DNA from: Toxoplasma gondii ME49
Taxonomy: Eukaryota > Apicomplexa > Conoidasida > Eucoccidiorida > Sarcocystidae
Assembly (NCBI RefSeq): GCF_000006565.2
Contig: NC_031480.1
Location: 326,144-390,143, forward strand
Length of the DNA stretch: 64,000 bases
Direction: 5' to 3'
Each line of letters starts with the position of its first letter. Position 1 is the first letter of the stretch. Made by a program: the position numbers and the translations under genes. The notes beneath the pieces were generated by a model, which worked only from the letters and a program-made list of their open reading frames with translations, made no database searches and was not told the DNA's origin. This document shows positions 1 through 11,400 of this stretch, in pieces.

Positions 1-1890
1 GCAGGCGTCTGCGGCGTCGTTGCCACTCAGAGACACCCTGGGCGGATTCCGGACCTTTTGACTCCGGAGTTCTGAGCGCAAGCCGTCCTCATCGTTCCAC
101 TGGGGGCCTTTATCACGACGTCGCTGCGAAGCGAAGCACAGGCAGCAGCAACTGCACGCGCGACAGTCGACACAGAAGCTGCTTTCGCTCGCGCCCCCGC
201 CCAGGAGGAGATGCTTGCCGTTTCGACTGAACTCGACAGACGTGAAGAAAGACGCGTCCGCAACCGCCAGCGTCTTCATCACTTTCAGACCCTCTGAAAC
301 GCTAAGGATCGTCGTCTCGCCCTCAACCCGCCACACATTCCTCCGGGTGTGCGTGACGTCGGGTGTACATCCACCCGGGGATTTTGAGCCGGACTCGACA
401 AGACGCAGATCCCCTCGCGGGGCACCCAGGCGAAGCGTCTCCGATTCAGCCGCACCCGCCCCTGCCGGTAGAGGATCGTCAAAGTTGCGACCAAACTGTC
501 GACTCCCCGCCTGCTGCACCTCCACCCTGTCTTCAGGTGTACGTACACCCGAAAACGGAGTCATCGCGTCAGCTTCCCATTCCTTCACGGCTCTGCTTCG
601 CACAGCCTTGCTGTCTGTGGCTCTCTCCAGAGTCGCTCCTACCGCCACCGGAAGCGCGCCTCTGTTCGCGTTATGCATGCAGCTGTTGAGGCTGTTCGCC
701 TCCTTCATCTCTCTCTGTGGAGAGAGGGAGTCCTTCATGGGGGGAGCGGCCTTTGTTTCTTTCAAAACGGCGCGCAGCTGCGCAACCGCGAGAAGCGAAG
801 AATCTGGTGACAGGTCCATCGCGACAATGCCGCACGCGGATCCAGTGTCACTACAGCAGTGGCAGGGGAGGGTCACTTCTCTCCCTTCGCCCCCGGAGTT
901 TCTCATCCTCATAATACGGTTTTCTCCGAGTTGTTCGCAAGCGTCGAAATCGAAGACTCCGTCTCGACTGGTCTCGCCCTCTGAGCGTTCGAGCAACTCT
1001 TGTGTTGCCGAAAAAGCGGAAGAACAGAACGCGTTTCTTCCGCCCTCTGCAGATCGACATCCAGGATTCAGCTGCAGCGCATCCATCGGGTACGGGACGT
1101 TCCCTCGGCTCTTTTGTTTCCGGGCGAGACGATCCCTGTTAGTTCTCGAAAGACTTCCCCCTTGCGTCTCTGAGAAGCCCACGCTGTAGTGGAAGGGAAA
1201 CCGGAGATCGAAGAGCCGAATCCAGTTGTCCTGCAGACCACCAGAGACCAAGACGTGGCTGGGGAGAGACGGCGGACGCGCGGCAGACAGGTTCGAGCCT
1301 CCGCCTGCGCGAAGCGAAGAGACGACGCCATCGTGCGCTCGCTCCAGGTGAAGCGTGGGGTGTCCATACACCCCGGCGCCGCGGCCAGCGAACCGCAGGT
1401 CGTACGCGAAGATGTCGCCGACGGAGGTCCCCAGGAAAAGGAGCGGCGAGGAAGGATCTCCGTGCATGTGCGCTGCAGTCAGTGCGGGGTACGCAGGGTT
1501 CGTCGAAGTGTACAAGGAAGAGACTACGCTGTTTCCGCCGTCGAGTCGGGAACTCGCAGGGGGCAGAAGGAAGCTCTGGACGGCTTGGCCGGTCGCGAGA
1601 TCGAGCGCGACGACGAATCCCGCAGGCGCTGACGAGCAGACGAGGAGCGACGGGTGCTGCGGCACGAAGGAGCAGTCGAAGACATGAGACGACTGAAGAG
1701 AGAGAGGCAGAACCTGTTTCGCGGTCGGCCGAACCTCCGGAAGCAGAAACGCGTGTGTCGGAAGCAAGAGCGAAGGCGGTAGTTTGTGCGGCCGCGAGGC
1801 GTGGAGCAGCGGAAGATCCAATGTCAGTGACGGCTGCTGCAAGTGACCCTCGAAGACGCTCGTCAGCGGGGAGTAGAACGAGGCATCCAT
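1..1890 (-). CDS. WD40-repeat protein, 5' part (runs off left edge)
   Basis: One minus-strand frame is open without a stop from 1890 to the window edge (630 codons). The ATG at 1890 is the first in-frame Met after a stop near 2115 and has a strong context (A at -3, G at +4). WD40-type strands with the usual hydrophobic/Gly/Asp spacing are visible around residues 70-100, 148-166 (LFLGTSVGDIFAYDLR), 180-190 (RAHDGVVSSL), 210-232 (VLVSGGLQDNWIRLFDLR), 351-370 (GIVAMDLSPDSSLLAVA) and 551-566 (SVEFSRNGKHLLLGGG). Between them lie low-complexity, probably disordered insertions (about 233-350 and 371-545), a common pattern in coccidian proteins. WD40 propellers are protein-interaction scaffolds, and I cannot name the orthologue. 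No intron is needed in the visible part. The 3' end is outside the window, so blade number and C-terminal domains are unknown. Confidence 0.82.
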   Translation of the reverse strand, partial: MDASFYSPLTSVFEGHLQQPSLTLDLPLLHASRPHKLPPSLLLPTHAFLLPEVRPTAKQVLPLSLQSSHVFDCSFVPQHPSLLVCSSAPAGFVVALDLATGQAVQSFLLPPASSRLDGGNSVVSSLYTSTNPAYPALTAAHMHGDPSSPLLFLGTSVGDIFAYDLRFAGRGAGVYGHPTLHLERAHDGVVSSLRAGGGSNLSAARPPSLPSHVLVSGGLQDNWIRLFDLRFPFHYSVGFSETQGGSLSRTNRDRLARKQKSRGNVPYPMDALQLNPGCRSAEGGRNAFCSSAFSATQELLERSEGETSRDGVFDFDACEQLGENRIMRMRNSGGEGREVTLPCHCCSDTGSACGIVAMDLSPDSSLLAVAQLRAVLKETKAAPPMKDSLSPQREMKEANSLNSCMHNANRGALPVAVGATLERATDSKAVRSRAVKEWEADAMTPFSGVRTPEDRVEVQQAGSRQFGRNFDDPLPAGAGAAESETLRLGAPRGDLRLVESGSKSPGGCTPDVTHTRRNVWRVEGETTILSVSEGLKVMKTLAVADASFFTSVEFSRNGKHLLLGGGASESSFCVDCRACSCCCLCFASQRRRDKGPQWNDEDGLRSELRSQKVRNPPRVSLSGNDAADAC

Positions 1891-4800
1891 GTTGGTGACG
1901 GTGGAGCGGCATCCACCAGGAAACACGCAAGTGGGCAGCACCGGACGAAAGGAGCGACGGCCTCTCGTGAACCGCAGGAGGAGGCGCGTTTCGCTATGAG
2001 GAGAAAAACGAAAACGGAGTCTCTCACATGGCGGCAACGACTCCGACACAGAAGGGAAGCGAGCCAAGGGAAGCTGGAGACAGACAGTCGCAGAAACGTC
2101 TGTAGAAGCTCTTCAGAGTGGGAATCTCCAGCTCAGCCAGCGGCTCTTCAAACCTTCGCTCACGAAACCCGGTTCGGTCTAGCCATGTGGACGGAAAAAA
2201 GCGGGCCTACAAGAACGAAGCTCCGCCAGAAAATCAATGAGAAAGAAGTGACCCGGTGAAGCTCGAGCATAGAAAGGTTTTCGTCTCTTCATTTCGCTTC
2301 ATCTCTGGGTGAACACTACCAATTTCGGCTTTCTGCGTTCTGTCCCGCTGAGTAGAGACCGGGTGTACGTATACACCTGGCGCAAGGACGGTCACGATTA
2401 GCTTTCACGAACGTCAGGACGAGGCGGACAAACACAGATTCCACGGAAACGTGTAAGCAAGAGTTTCTCGAATTTCCTTCTTCTTGCCTGACTGATAGGA
2501 TGTCCTTCGGGGAAAGAAAATTCAATCTATACACCCGCCAATCGGGCAGAGGTGTGCACTCGCCAGTCAACCGAAGTCTGTCGAACCTACATCCACGTCG
2601 CTCAAGCGCCGCCGAGCCATCTTTGACACTTTCCTCGTCGGCCTCACATGGCGGAATACAAACGGGAAAGACGACACAACGAGAATCTCGGCAGGTCTCG
2701 GCGCGTGCGAGCCGTATCGACCGCGGGTGTTTCAGCAACTTGCAGAACGGGATTCTGCGGAATGCGCGTGTTTCGGAGGGAAATGTGGTGGGTATGGAGT
2801 TTCGAGACGGAAGTCGGGAACCTCTTCGCGAAAGCATATCCTCTACTAAACCGAGGATTCCCCGTATCTTCGAACAGAAAACCAGGAGACATTTTCAAGC
2901 GACCAGCACATGTCGCCGCATGCACATTCCTTTCCTTGCAAGTCCAGCTCGCATGCATCAACAGGAAACAAATGGAGCATGGCTGAAGTAGATATGCATA
3001 TTCTGAGTGTGGCGGTCTACTAGCGCAGAGACCGTGTGTGTTTCGTGTCAAATTTGATAGCTGGACTCCCGAACGTTCTACGTCATATCACTATATCTCC
3101 CTCATTAAGAGTCCATAAAATTCACAGGTGAAGTGAGATTCACCGTCTGAAAAACGAAGTCGCAAGTCCGCGTAGTTTACAGGAAGTAGATAGGCGTTGA
3201 TCTTAAACGCGAAGACGAACACAGAAATTTTTTGTTCCGATCGCCGACCGTAAAAGGATCCAAAATGTATCTCCACCCATGGCGATGTTTGTATAACAAC
3301 AGCAGCCGAAAAGCTCACTTATTACGAATGACGGTGAACTTGCGTGCCTAACTGAATATAGTTCAGTCGCAAAGGAGTTTACTGATACCTGTTTATGCCC
3401 ATACTTGTACAGCACAAGAACCTAAATTGGGAAGTCGTGGCCCACAAAAGTAGAGAAGCTCAGTCTAGACAACGGTAGCGACTCAGAGAGAAATCGATCT
3501 GGGAAAGGTCACTTTTCCCCGGCAGGAATGCCCTGTCTGGTACCTGAAGCTACCGCGTTCAGATTCACTTGACTCATCAGACCTTTTTGAGATCGTAAAA
3601 ATAGTGGCTTACACTCTCGTGGCTACAGGTTGTCGGAGAGAACCCTTGTCACATCACCTGCTTGCTCGATTCGTGGTGGCGACACCTCTCACGGCATTGA
3701 GTCGTTGTTTTATGTAGACAGCGGCCTAAGCTGCCATTTTTGAGATCATAACATGTCTTCGGCGTAAGCGTGGAATGTACGCCTTTAAGGATGAGTAAGC
3801 TCTCTCGAGAGCAGCCTTTCCAAGAACACAAGTCAGTTCTTTGCACACATTTCATACTGTTTCTGACCAGGGTACTCCATGCGGCAAAATACAATTCGTG
3901 AATACAGTGAAAGCTCTTCCGAGGTTCATGGGCGTAGTGGCAAATAAGATTATCGTCTCCTGTGGACGCTGCAGTAAGATTACATTAATACGTATCCGGG
4001 GTGAAGTTTGAACGTCGGGGTTCGGTGGAACGCGGAAGCACACACTTTCGGGCACTGAATCCTCAGGTGCCCTTTCTGTTTACCAGGCACTTTACTGCAG
4101 CCGGCCTTCTGCTGGCTTCATTTCGCGGCGTTGCACAGCCGATTTCTGCCACGTTTTGTTTGGCGAGTTTCTTGACCAGTCTCGGTCGCAGTGTCAAGCC
4201 AAACATGAAACTGAATATCTTTCTCTCACAGTCAAATCCTATATCGTATGTCGAGCACTGGGTTTTCTTCGGGGCACTGTTTACGACACAGACACCAGGA
4301 GGCAAAAGCGACAAAGAAGCCAGTGGGCAGGGTTTCCCCCGTGTCTTGGTTTGTCTTCGCCTTTCTGTCTCCGAACCTCCAGAAAAAACTGCGAATCCGC
4401 CTGCTGGCTCTCTGTATACTCTGTCGTCCAGTGTCGTCGCGAACAGAAAACATTTGACGCAATTTGCCGTCACAAAGCACGCGAAACCTTAACATCTCGC
4501 CGATGCGGCATGTCGACCAGTGTGAAAGAAGCTGTCCACCCTCCATTGCTTCGCTGTCGTCTCGGGTGTCTGTGCTGCTTCTCCGTTTTAAACGCCCAGC
4601 GAAAGTCGCTGCATGCTCTCCCACTGTCTCGCCACGTCCGCCTGCACGCGCCCGCAGTGTCATGGGGAAGAGGTGCTCAGTGGCCTTTCCTCCACTTCTA
4701 TGTGTGTTCCTTTGCATGCGATTGGAGCACTATAAATGTGCAAGCACATGGCTACTTGTGAAAGTCTCTGGATGCTCTGGCGCCGGTCTGCAAAGCAACC

Positions 4801-5464
4801 CTCGCCTCGCAGACAGCGGGTCCCTGAAAGAGAAACGACGCGTTGCAGTACTTCTCAAGTCGCACATGCAATCCTTTCGAAAAGGGAGCTGGTGAGAGAT
4901 CTGAGTCTTTCTGACCGCAAATTTCCACTGACTTCTTACTCGACAAACTGTGCATGCAGCCGCTTCCCCTCTCGCCGCCACTCAAGTGTGTCCTTGAGAC
5001 GCGAGCCACTGCTCGTGGACCCTTTGATGTTTCTCCATTTGCTGAAGACAAAAAAGCGAAAAACGTCCGTAGATCGGCTGTTCGTGTGGCATTAATGGTA
5101 GTCACACACACGTACAAAGAAAACCATTCAAAGATCTTAGTAGCTGTCGGAACAGCAATCCGTCTATCAACCGCTGAGACGTTTTTGCAGAAGGTCTTCA
5201 GCCGCTGTTCCTCGCGTGTCTGACGTCCTGCGAAAGTGTGAAGTTTCCACTTAGACCTCGCCTGCATTCCAGAACTCCCCCATCTCGGAGCCTTCAACGT
5301 GAAGCAGTCACGAGGTTTTTATATAAAACTGTTAGTGTGCTTTGAAAACGTCGTTAGACATTTCGGGCCGTATCCGACGTGAAAGTGAGAATACTGCTTC
5401 CCTGTAACGCAGATGCCAGCTGTTACGTTCCTTTCCTGGAATGTCTCGGCTTCTCCACTTATCG
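1891..5464. other. Intergenic region, WD40 gene 5' flank and CysRS 3' flank
   Basis: The two minus-strand genes are arranged in tandem, so this 3.6 kb should hold the CysRS 3' UTR and the WD40 promoter and 5' UTR. Long open frames occur (for example 4001-4492 plus and 4232-4717 minus), but none shows a recognisable domain or consistent splice structure. About 3050-4000 is visibly more AT-rich than the flanks. TGCATGC-type sequences recur, for example near 4609 and 4952. Confidence 0.5.
2282..2288 (-). promoter_or_regulatory. WRE-like element (AGAGACG) upstream of the WD40 gene
   Basis: The plus strand reads cgtctct, so the minus strand carries AGAGACG, about 390 bp upstream of the WD40 start. 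(A/T)GAGACG is a known Toxoplasma promoter element, first described at dense-granule genes. A 7-mer match alone is weak. Confidence 0.3.
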
Positions 5465-8400
5465 TCATGTATCCTTTTCGCTGTCTCTCACGGCGTTCTT
5501 CACTCTTCTTTGCTTCACTGCATAGTGAGGAGTACCCTGAAACACTCGCAAAAAATGCGCGAGACATCTGAAGCCAACACTCTCTGACACTCGAAAACCC
5601 CCAAGCAACTCACAAGCAGCTCGCGAAAATAACAGCAGTTGCTCACCTTGAGCATCTTCTGTCTCTGCGTCTTTGAGACAGGCTCTCCAGTCTTCAGGGT
5701 GAGGGGGACGCCTTGGTCGTCAAAGGTCGCGTAGAGTTCTGCATGCAAAACTCGGAAGTAATCCGCTGCCGGCACCTGCCTTTCTCGTTCCTTCTTTGCT
5801 TGCAGTTCCGCCTAGGCATCCGAGAAAACAAAGTCGCAAGAAACAGCAAATACACCCAAGCACATGGCACTATGACAAAGTTTCAAATACGCATGCATGC
5901 GGTAACTGGCACCTTTGCACCGGTCACTCCGTCAACTAATCCGCATTCGCCACATCCCATTGTAATACAAAATGTAAATAGAATGCATGCATAAACACAG
6001 ATACGTGCATAGGGCGACACTGGTATACCTGTATCGACATCGACGTAAATCACAGAAAGATATGCAGAGGTATAAGTGATGTACAAGGATGTCTGCAGGG
6101 ACCCACCCCAGAACGACATCTTGAGCGATATAGGACTATGTGTCTATGGCTGCACATCTCTGCAGAGAAGATGACACAAATGACGACATTTAAGTCCGAA
6201 TCATCACGCAAAGAAGCTGCTATTCTGTTCCATTTGTCCGTGGTGAACACAGGCATCGAATGGCGAAGGACCCGGCTGGAAGGTGCACAGTGGCTGAGGA
6301 GAAAAGGAGCCTACAGCTGCTCTCTGCTGTTCCTCTCTCTGCACGCGTCGCTTCCGTTCTTCCTCCTCCTTCAGTTCCTTTGCTCGTTGCAGTTCTTCCC
6401 TGCAGAGAAGGGAAAGTAGAGAGCGAACCACAGCGCAAACGACGGGTCTACAGACGCGAGGAAAACTGCAGAAACCCGAGAGAGACACGGACGAGCACAG
6501 GTCTATAGAAGAGAAGGCACATCTGAAACCTCGTTCCATTCGATATTTCTTCTCTCGCGCCTATTCACCTCTTTCGAAGTGTTGGAAACCGCGCGACCGT
6601 GGGAGAGGAAAAAGCGTGGACCTCAATTCATGAGGCAAGTTATTTGCCTCGAGAGGAACCGGTATCTCGGTTTTTCCAGCACAGGGTCGAAACTGAACTT
6701 CCAGTGTTCGTGAAAGAGAGTTATCATAATTCGTAACAACGGTTGTGCGCGAACGAGTGCCTGATTGGCGATATTGGATCAAACACTCCTGAGCAATCTG
6801 GGACCCCGCAATCTCATCTGCTCCTCTATGTGCGGACGCCCTTTTTCACGAGCCTCCTTTTCTACCTCCCAAAGGAGCAACGCAAAGGTGAGGAGTTTCG
6901 TCTAGACCCCAAAACAAAGGAACGCCGGCGAACTCGTGGAGTTTCTTCTCTCCACGAAGTCTCCCAAATCACACGACGCACGGCTGCCCAGGTGTGTCTC
7001 AAACGCAGGTGCCCGCTGTCTCGTCCTTCCAGCTAAAACCGCCCATACAGCAGGGGCTCCACAGCCATTTGTAGGTTCGGCGCAACGAGACGACAACGAA
7101 GAAGGCGCATGTTTTCGAGTTTAGCACTCTTGGAGTTGTACTTTTTAGCGTTCAGCGTTTACTTGGAGACGCGTTTGAAGACAAAGGTTCCATCTGGTCG
7201 GTCCTGCAAAAGAATCCCCAACTCGGGAAGCTTCTTGTCTCTGACGTCGTCGCACGCTTGCAGCAGCGAGCGCATTGTCTCACTCAGAGATGCCAGCAGA
7301 TCGCCCTTGCCCTCTTCATCAGACGGAGACACTTCGCTCCCCACAGGAGACGCCGCAACTCGCTTCAGGTCTTGGTTCACGACGCGCATGCCATGCGAGG
7401 CACTCGTTCTCACCTGAAACCAATTGCGGAAAGCAGAGAAGACGCAGTGTCTCTCGCACATCGATAGCCCTGCCGTGCAGCGTCGAGACGAGCTCTCCCG
7501 GAGCTTCACTAGCCAGAATTCTTCGGACCCCTGTGCACGGATCCTACGCGTCACAGATGAAACGCTCGCTCGCGACCGTTGGTCTCTCGCACCTGTCAGA
7601 GTAACGATTTTCCGTCTATCTTTCCTGAAAAGACGAGGGATCTTGAAACTACCTTTCCTGACGAGGGGAAGAGCTACAAGTGCGTCTCTTTGAGCGAGCA
7701 AAGAGCCGTAATACTGTCCTGGTTTTGCGCATCAGAATAAATAGATAAATGGATAGATAGATAACCGATATAAAAAACGAAGATAAGCACGTACATAGAG
7801 GGGAACAGATGGACAGATAGATACAGAGACCTGCATATATACATATATATATCAGGGCAGGGGGAAATAGAAAGGAAGTGATTTGTTTTCCTGATGAAGA
7901 ACGAAAACCCACGATCTCTCGGAAGGCTCCAAGGCATTGGACTAAGCCATCGACTTCCTCAGCCGCCGCCGATGAGCCCTTAGACTTGACGTAGGCCATG
8001 TTGTCTTCGTCGTCTTCCACGACTCCGAAAATCTGAAAAAAACAAAGGGCAGAACGCACAGTCGCGTACAACACAAAAGGCTCTGACGTTGCTCGCGTTG
8101 TCGGTCTACTGCATGTTTGTCGGATTCGGAAAAGTCTTTCGAGTTATCTCTACGCTTGGCAATTGCCGAGGTATCTCTCCCTTTCAAAAACGCGTAGCGC
8201 TCAGAGGAAACACTCCCCTACTTAACGAAGCATGATCTATTTCACCTTCCTAGTCTCCTTCTTGGGTGGAATCCATACACGAAACTTAGGCCCATCGACA
8301 CCAGGTAAGACAGATACAAAATTTCTTTTCAAAGGAACGGTTCACCATGATATAGCTGCAGAAGCGCGTTTCCAAAGCACACACATATCTCGATAGCTCG

Positions 8401-11400
8401 AGGCGAACACAAATATACATATTTACGTATATGCATAGACATACCTAGATTCATAGGTAGATACCTACATACCTAGATACATACTTAGATACACATAAAC
8501 ATACGTACGTACCTACTTACCGACATACACAGAAACAAACCTACAGGCCTACACGCATGTATATACGTCCACCGTAAGGACAAGTAGAGAAAGAGAGAGC
8601 GATCTACATGTGTTTCAAGAGAAAGCCGTGATCACAAATGCAGTGTCCCGGCATCTGTCGTTTGCACGGAATGGTCAAGAGTAGCTCTGTTTCGTTGCGT
8701 TTTTTTTTACCTTCAGCATGTGGAAGATGTACTTTGCCACTTCCTTGACGAGAGGCGCCTTTACATCCTCGCCAGTCTTTTGATTTAGATAGCTGTTCGC
8801 TGCCGACATGAGGTGCTGGAGCGCTACGAGTGCCTCAGGTGTGTTGAAGTTGTCCAAAATTGCCTTATGCACCTGAAGGACGGTGTACGCAGAAAAGGTG
8901 GACAGCTCGAAAAACTCCGCGCATCAGATCGCATCGTCCACTTCCAAATTTCGACGAACCCCCCGGTCTGTACTTCTTTCATCAGACGCACCACGTGCAC
9001 CAATTCCAGCTTCAAACGCCAGCGACGTTTGCTTCGTCGAGATTCAATCGTCGCAGAGCCGAGCAGCGGGGCGAGTCCGGCCCGACGGCAAAAGACTCCC
9101 CGAGTCCCGAGGCAAAACACAGGGAAATCCACATTTAGGGGAGAAAGAGGGAAATCCCTAGTTGGAGACAGCTCCAGAGACACCAGCAACATTTGATGTT
9201 GAAGACTCTCTGCCTCCCCCACCCGTCGCGACATTTTCTCCGCCTTTTGAAGTGTTCATCGACGATTATTCCTATTTTCATGGATGTATTGACAAACATC
9301 CGAATGTCCATCGACGTACCCAAAAACGGCCCTCGTTGAATAAATATGCCTACTCGTATTTTTATGTTTATGCATTCTCTTGCAAACATTTAAATTTCCA
9401 TCGTTTTACCGACAAGTATCCGTAGCTTCATAGTTTTTACCTTCTGATGGCCGCATTTCCACGCAGTTCTCTCCAAAGGTTCATCCGTACGTGCATGCAC
9501 ACATCCACTGGGTTACATATGCACACCCATGTATTTCTCGACACATTCGACCTATCCGCAAGCACGCGGGGTATGGAAGCACAGAATCATCTGTCCACAT
9601 TTGACTACGGACAAGCAGCCGTATATCCGCGCACTGCTGCATGCACGGATTCTCCCTCGTGTCCACACACATCGCGCGTTCTTCGGTCTCATTTTCAGTT
9701 CTTTCCCTGACGCCTCGTCGGTTTCTTTGTTCTGCAGCATGTTCGCAAACCTGCACAGAGGCCCTGTTGACTTTTTTCTCGAATCTTTGGAGCCAGAAAA
9801 AGCTGCTTGTTCGCACAGACGCCTGCTGAAGCACTTGCCTGTTCCTTCGTCGCACGAAGAGTTTCGTTGAGAGCAAAGTCGTCTGACGTCCATTTCTGGG
9901 CGTAGTCGGAGACAGGCGTGGCGTCTCGCAGTTTCGCCTTCACTAGAGCAAAGAAATTGTCGAACGCTCTGTCTACGTCGACAGCTTGCTGCATCGTCTC
10001 GCCGTCTGGGCTGTAGTTCATGAAGGAGTCCCACCTGGAAAGAAACTCCCGGGGGGCGAGTTCATTCAAAGAAAAAAGCTCCACCAGCTGAGAACGACTC
10101 GACGGCTCTCAAACTCGTCAACAACGAAAGAGACGACATGAGAAGTCTGATTCCGACGCATGCAAGAACGCTGCGAGAGAAAATGAATCGAGCACTTCCA
10201 GTACGCAGACTCTCAACCGGACAAGGAACGCGTCGTATATCGCCTCAGTCAGCCTTAAAAGAGTCAGCTGGGGACTCAGACGGCAAAGCTGAAATAATGA
10301 GCGGTACAGAACCTTCCAAAACGCAGACTCCGAATTGCAATGAACAGTTACACTATTCGCTAAAAACCCAGAACTGCCCGTTCAGGCTAAAGCAGTCACG
10401 TTTGTCGAAGTCCTGCAAACACTTTGAAGCGTTTCTGTTTCTCCTGAGCATGTCTTTGAGGATGGAAACACAACGTCGGTGTCTCGTCAGTGGCGTAGAA
10501 ATGTGGAAAAAAGCACCCAGTTGAAAAAGATGTTCAAAGAAACTGCAATCCAGAGAGCTCCCTGTGCAAGTTGACTCGGCGATCCTTCTCAAGGAATGAA
10601 AAGTATTCGATTCGCCTCTGGAGCATGGTGGCAATCACCGAAACGAAACATGCATCTCTCGCAGGACGGTGTACACCGACACTCGCAAGGACCTGCGTGG
10701 GATGTCTAGAAGAAGAGAGACTTCCGCAGCACTGTCGTACGGTAAACACGGGAAGAGACACTTGTGTACTAAATTTGTGTTGCAAATATAAATTTGTCAA
10801 CTGAATATTGAAATTTCTGACCTATTCATCAAGCAGAGGAGGCGAATTTGCCGAGCTGTGAAGCGCGAGAGACACTCCTTGATGGTGATGAAGTTCTTCA
10901 GAGACTTGGACATCTTCGCTCCGTGGATATGGAGGTGCCCAGAGTGAAGAAAATAGTTCACCCTGAAAGAAAGCAAAATATTCGAAACCACCTCCCTGCG
11001 CCGAGATGCATTTTTCGACGTTCCACCATCTGCTGAGGGGAATAGAAGCGTGAACAAAGATGTATCCACGCTAAAAATGGAGACTTCCTAGAGAGATTTC
11101 GTATCTCCCCGTGCACAGGTATCGGCACATGCACATGTATATGCATAGGCAGAGAGAAAAGCAGACACAGAGAGAGATGCAAACGCAGGCATGCTCAAAT
11201 AAATAGGCAAGCGTGGATATGCACAAATGCATCCACAGAGAGACAAACAGATAAACATACATAGACAGGTGAGCACTGGTAAAAGGATCGACAGACAGGT
11301 CGACAGAAGGAGAAGAAGAAAGATAGAAATGTTTGTGCATGAGTAGACTTCACTGTCGCTTTCTTCTCGATTGACTACCATTGAGGGCGATCGTTTGCCG

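Noticed and set aside
215..1189. Long plus-strand open frame opposite the WD40 gene
   Set aside because: It mirrors the minus-strand frame that shows WD40 strands; no domain on the plus strand.
3091..3415. AT-richer patch considered as an inserted mitochondrial DNA fragment
   Set aside because: Translations in the open frames did not resemble cytochrome b or cytochrome oxidase segments; an alignment to the mitochondrial genome would be needed to support it.
4001..4761. Overlapping plus-strand frames downstream of CysRS
   Set aside because: Equally long frames exist on the other strand; neither shows a motif.
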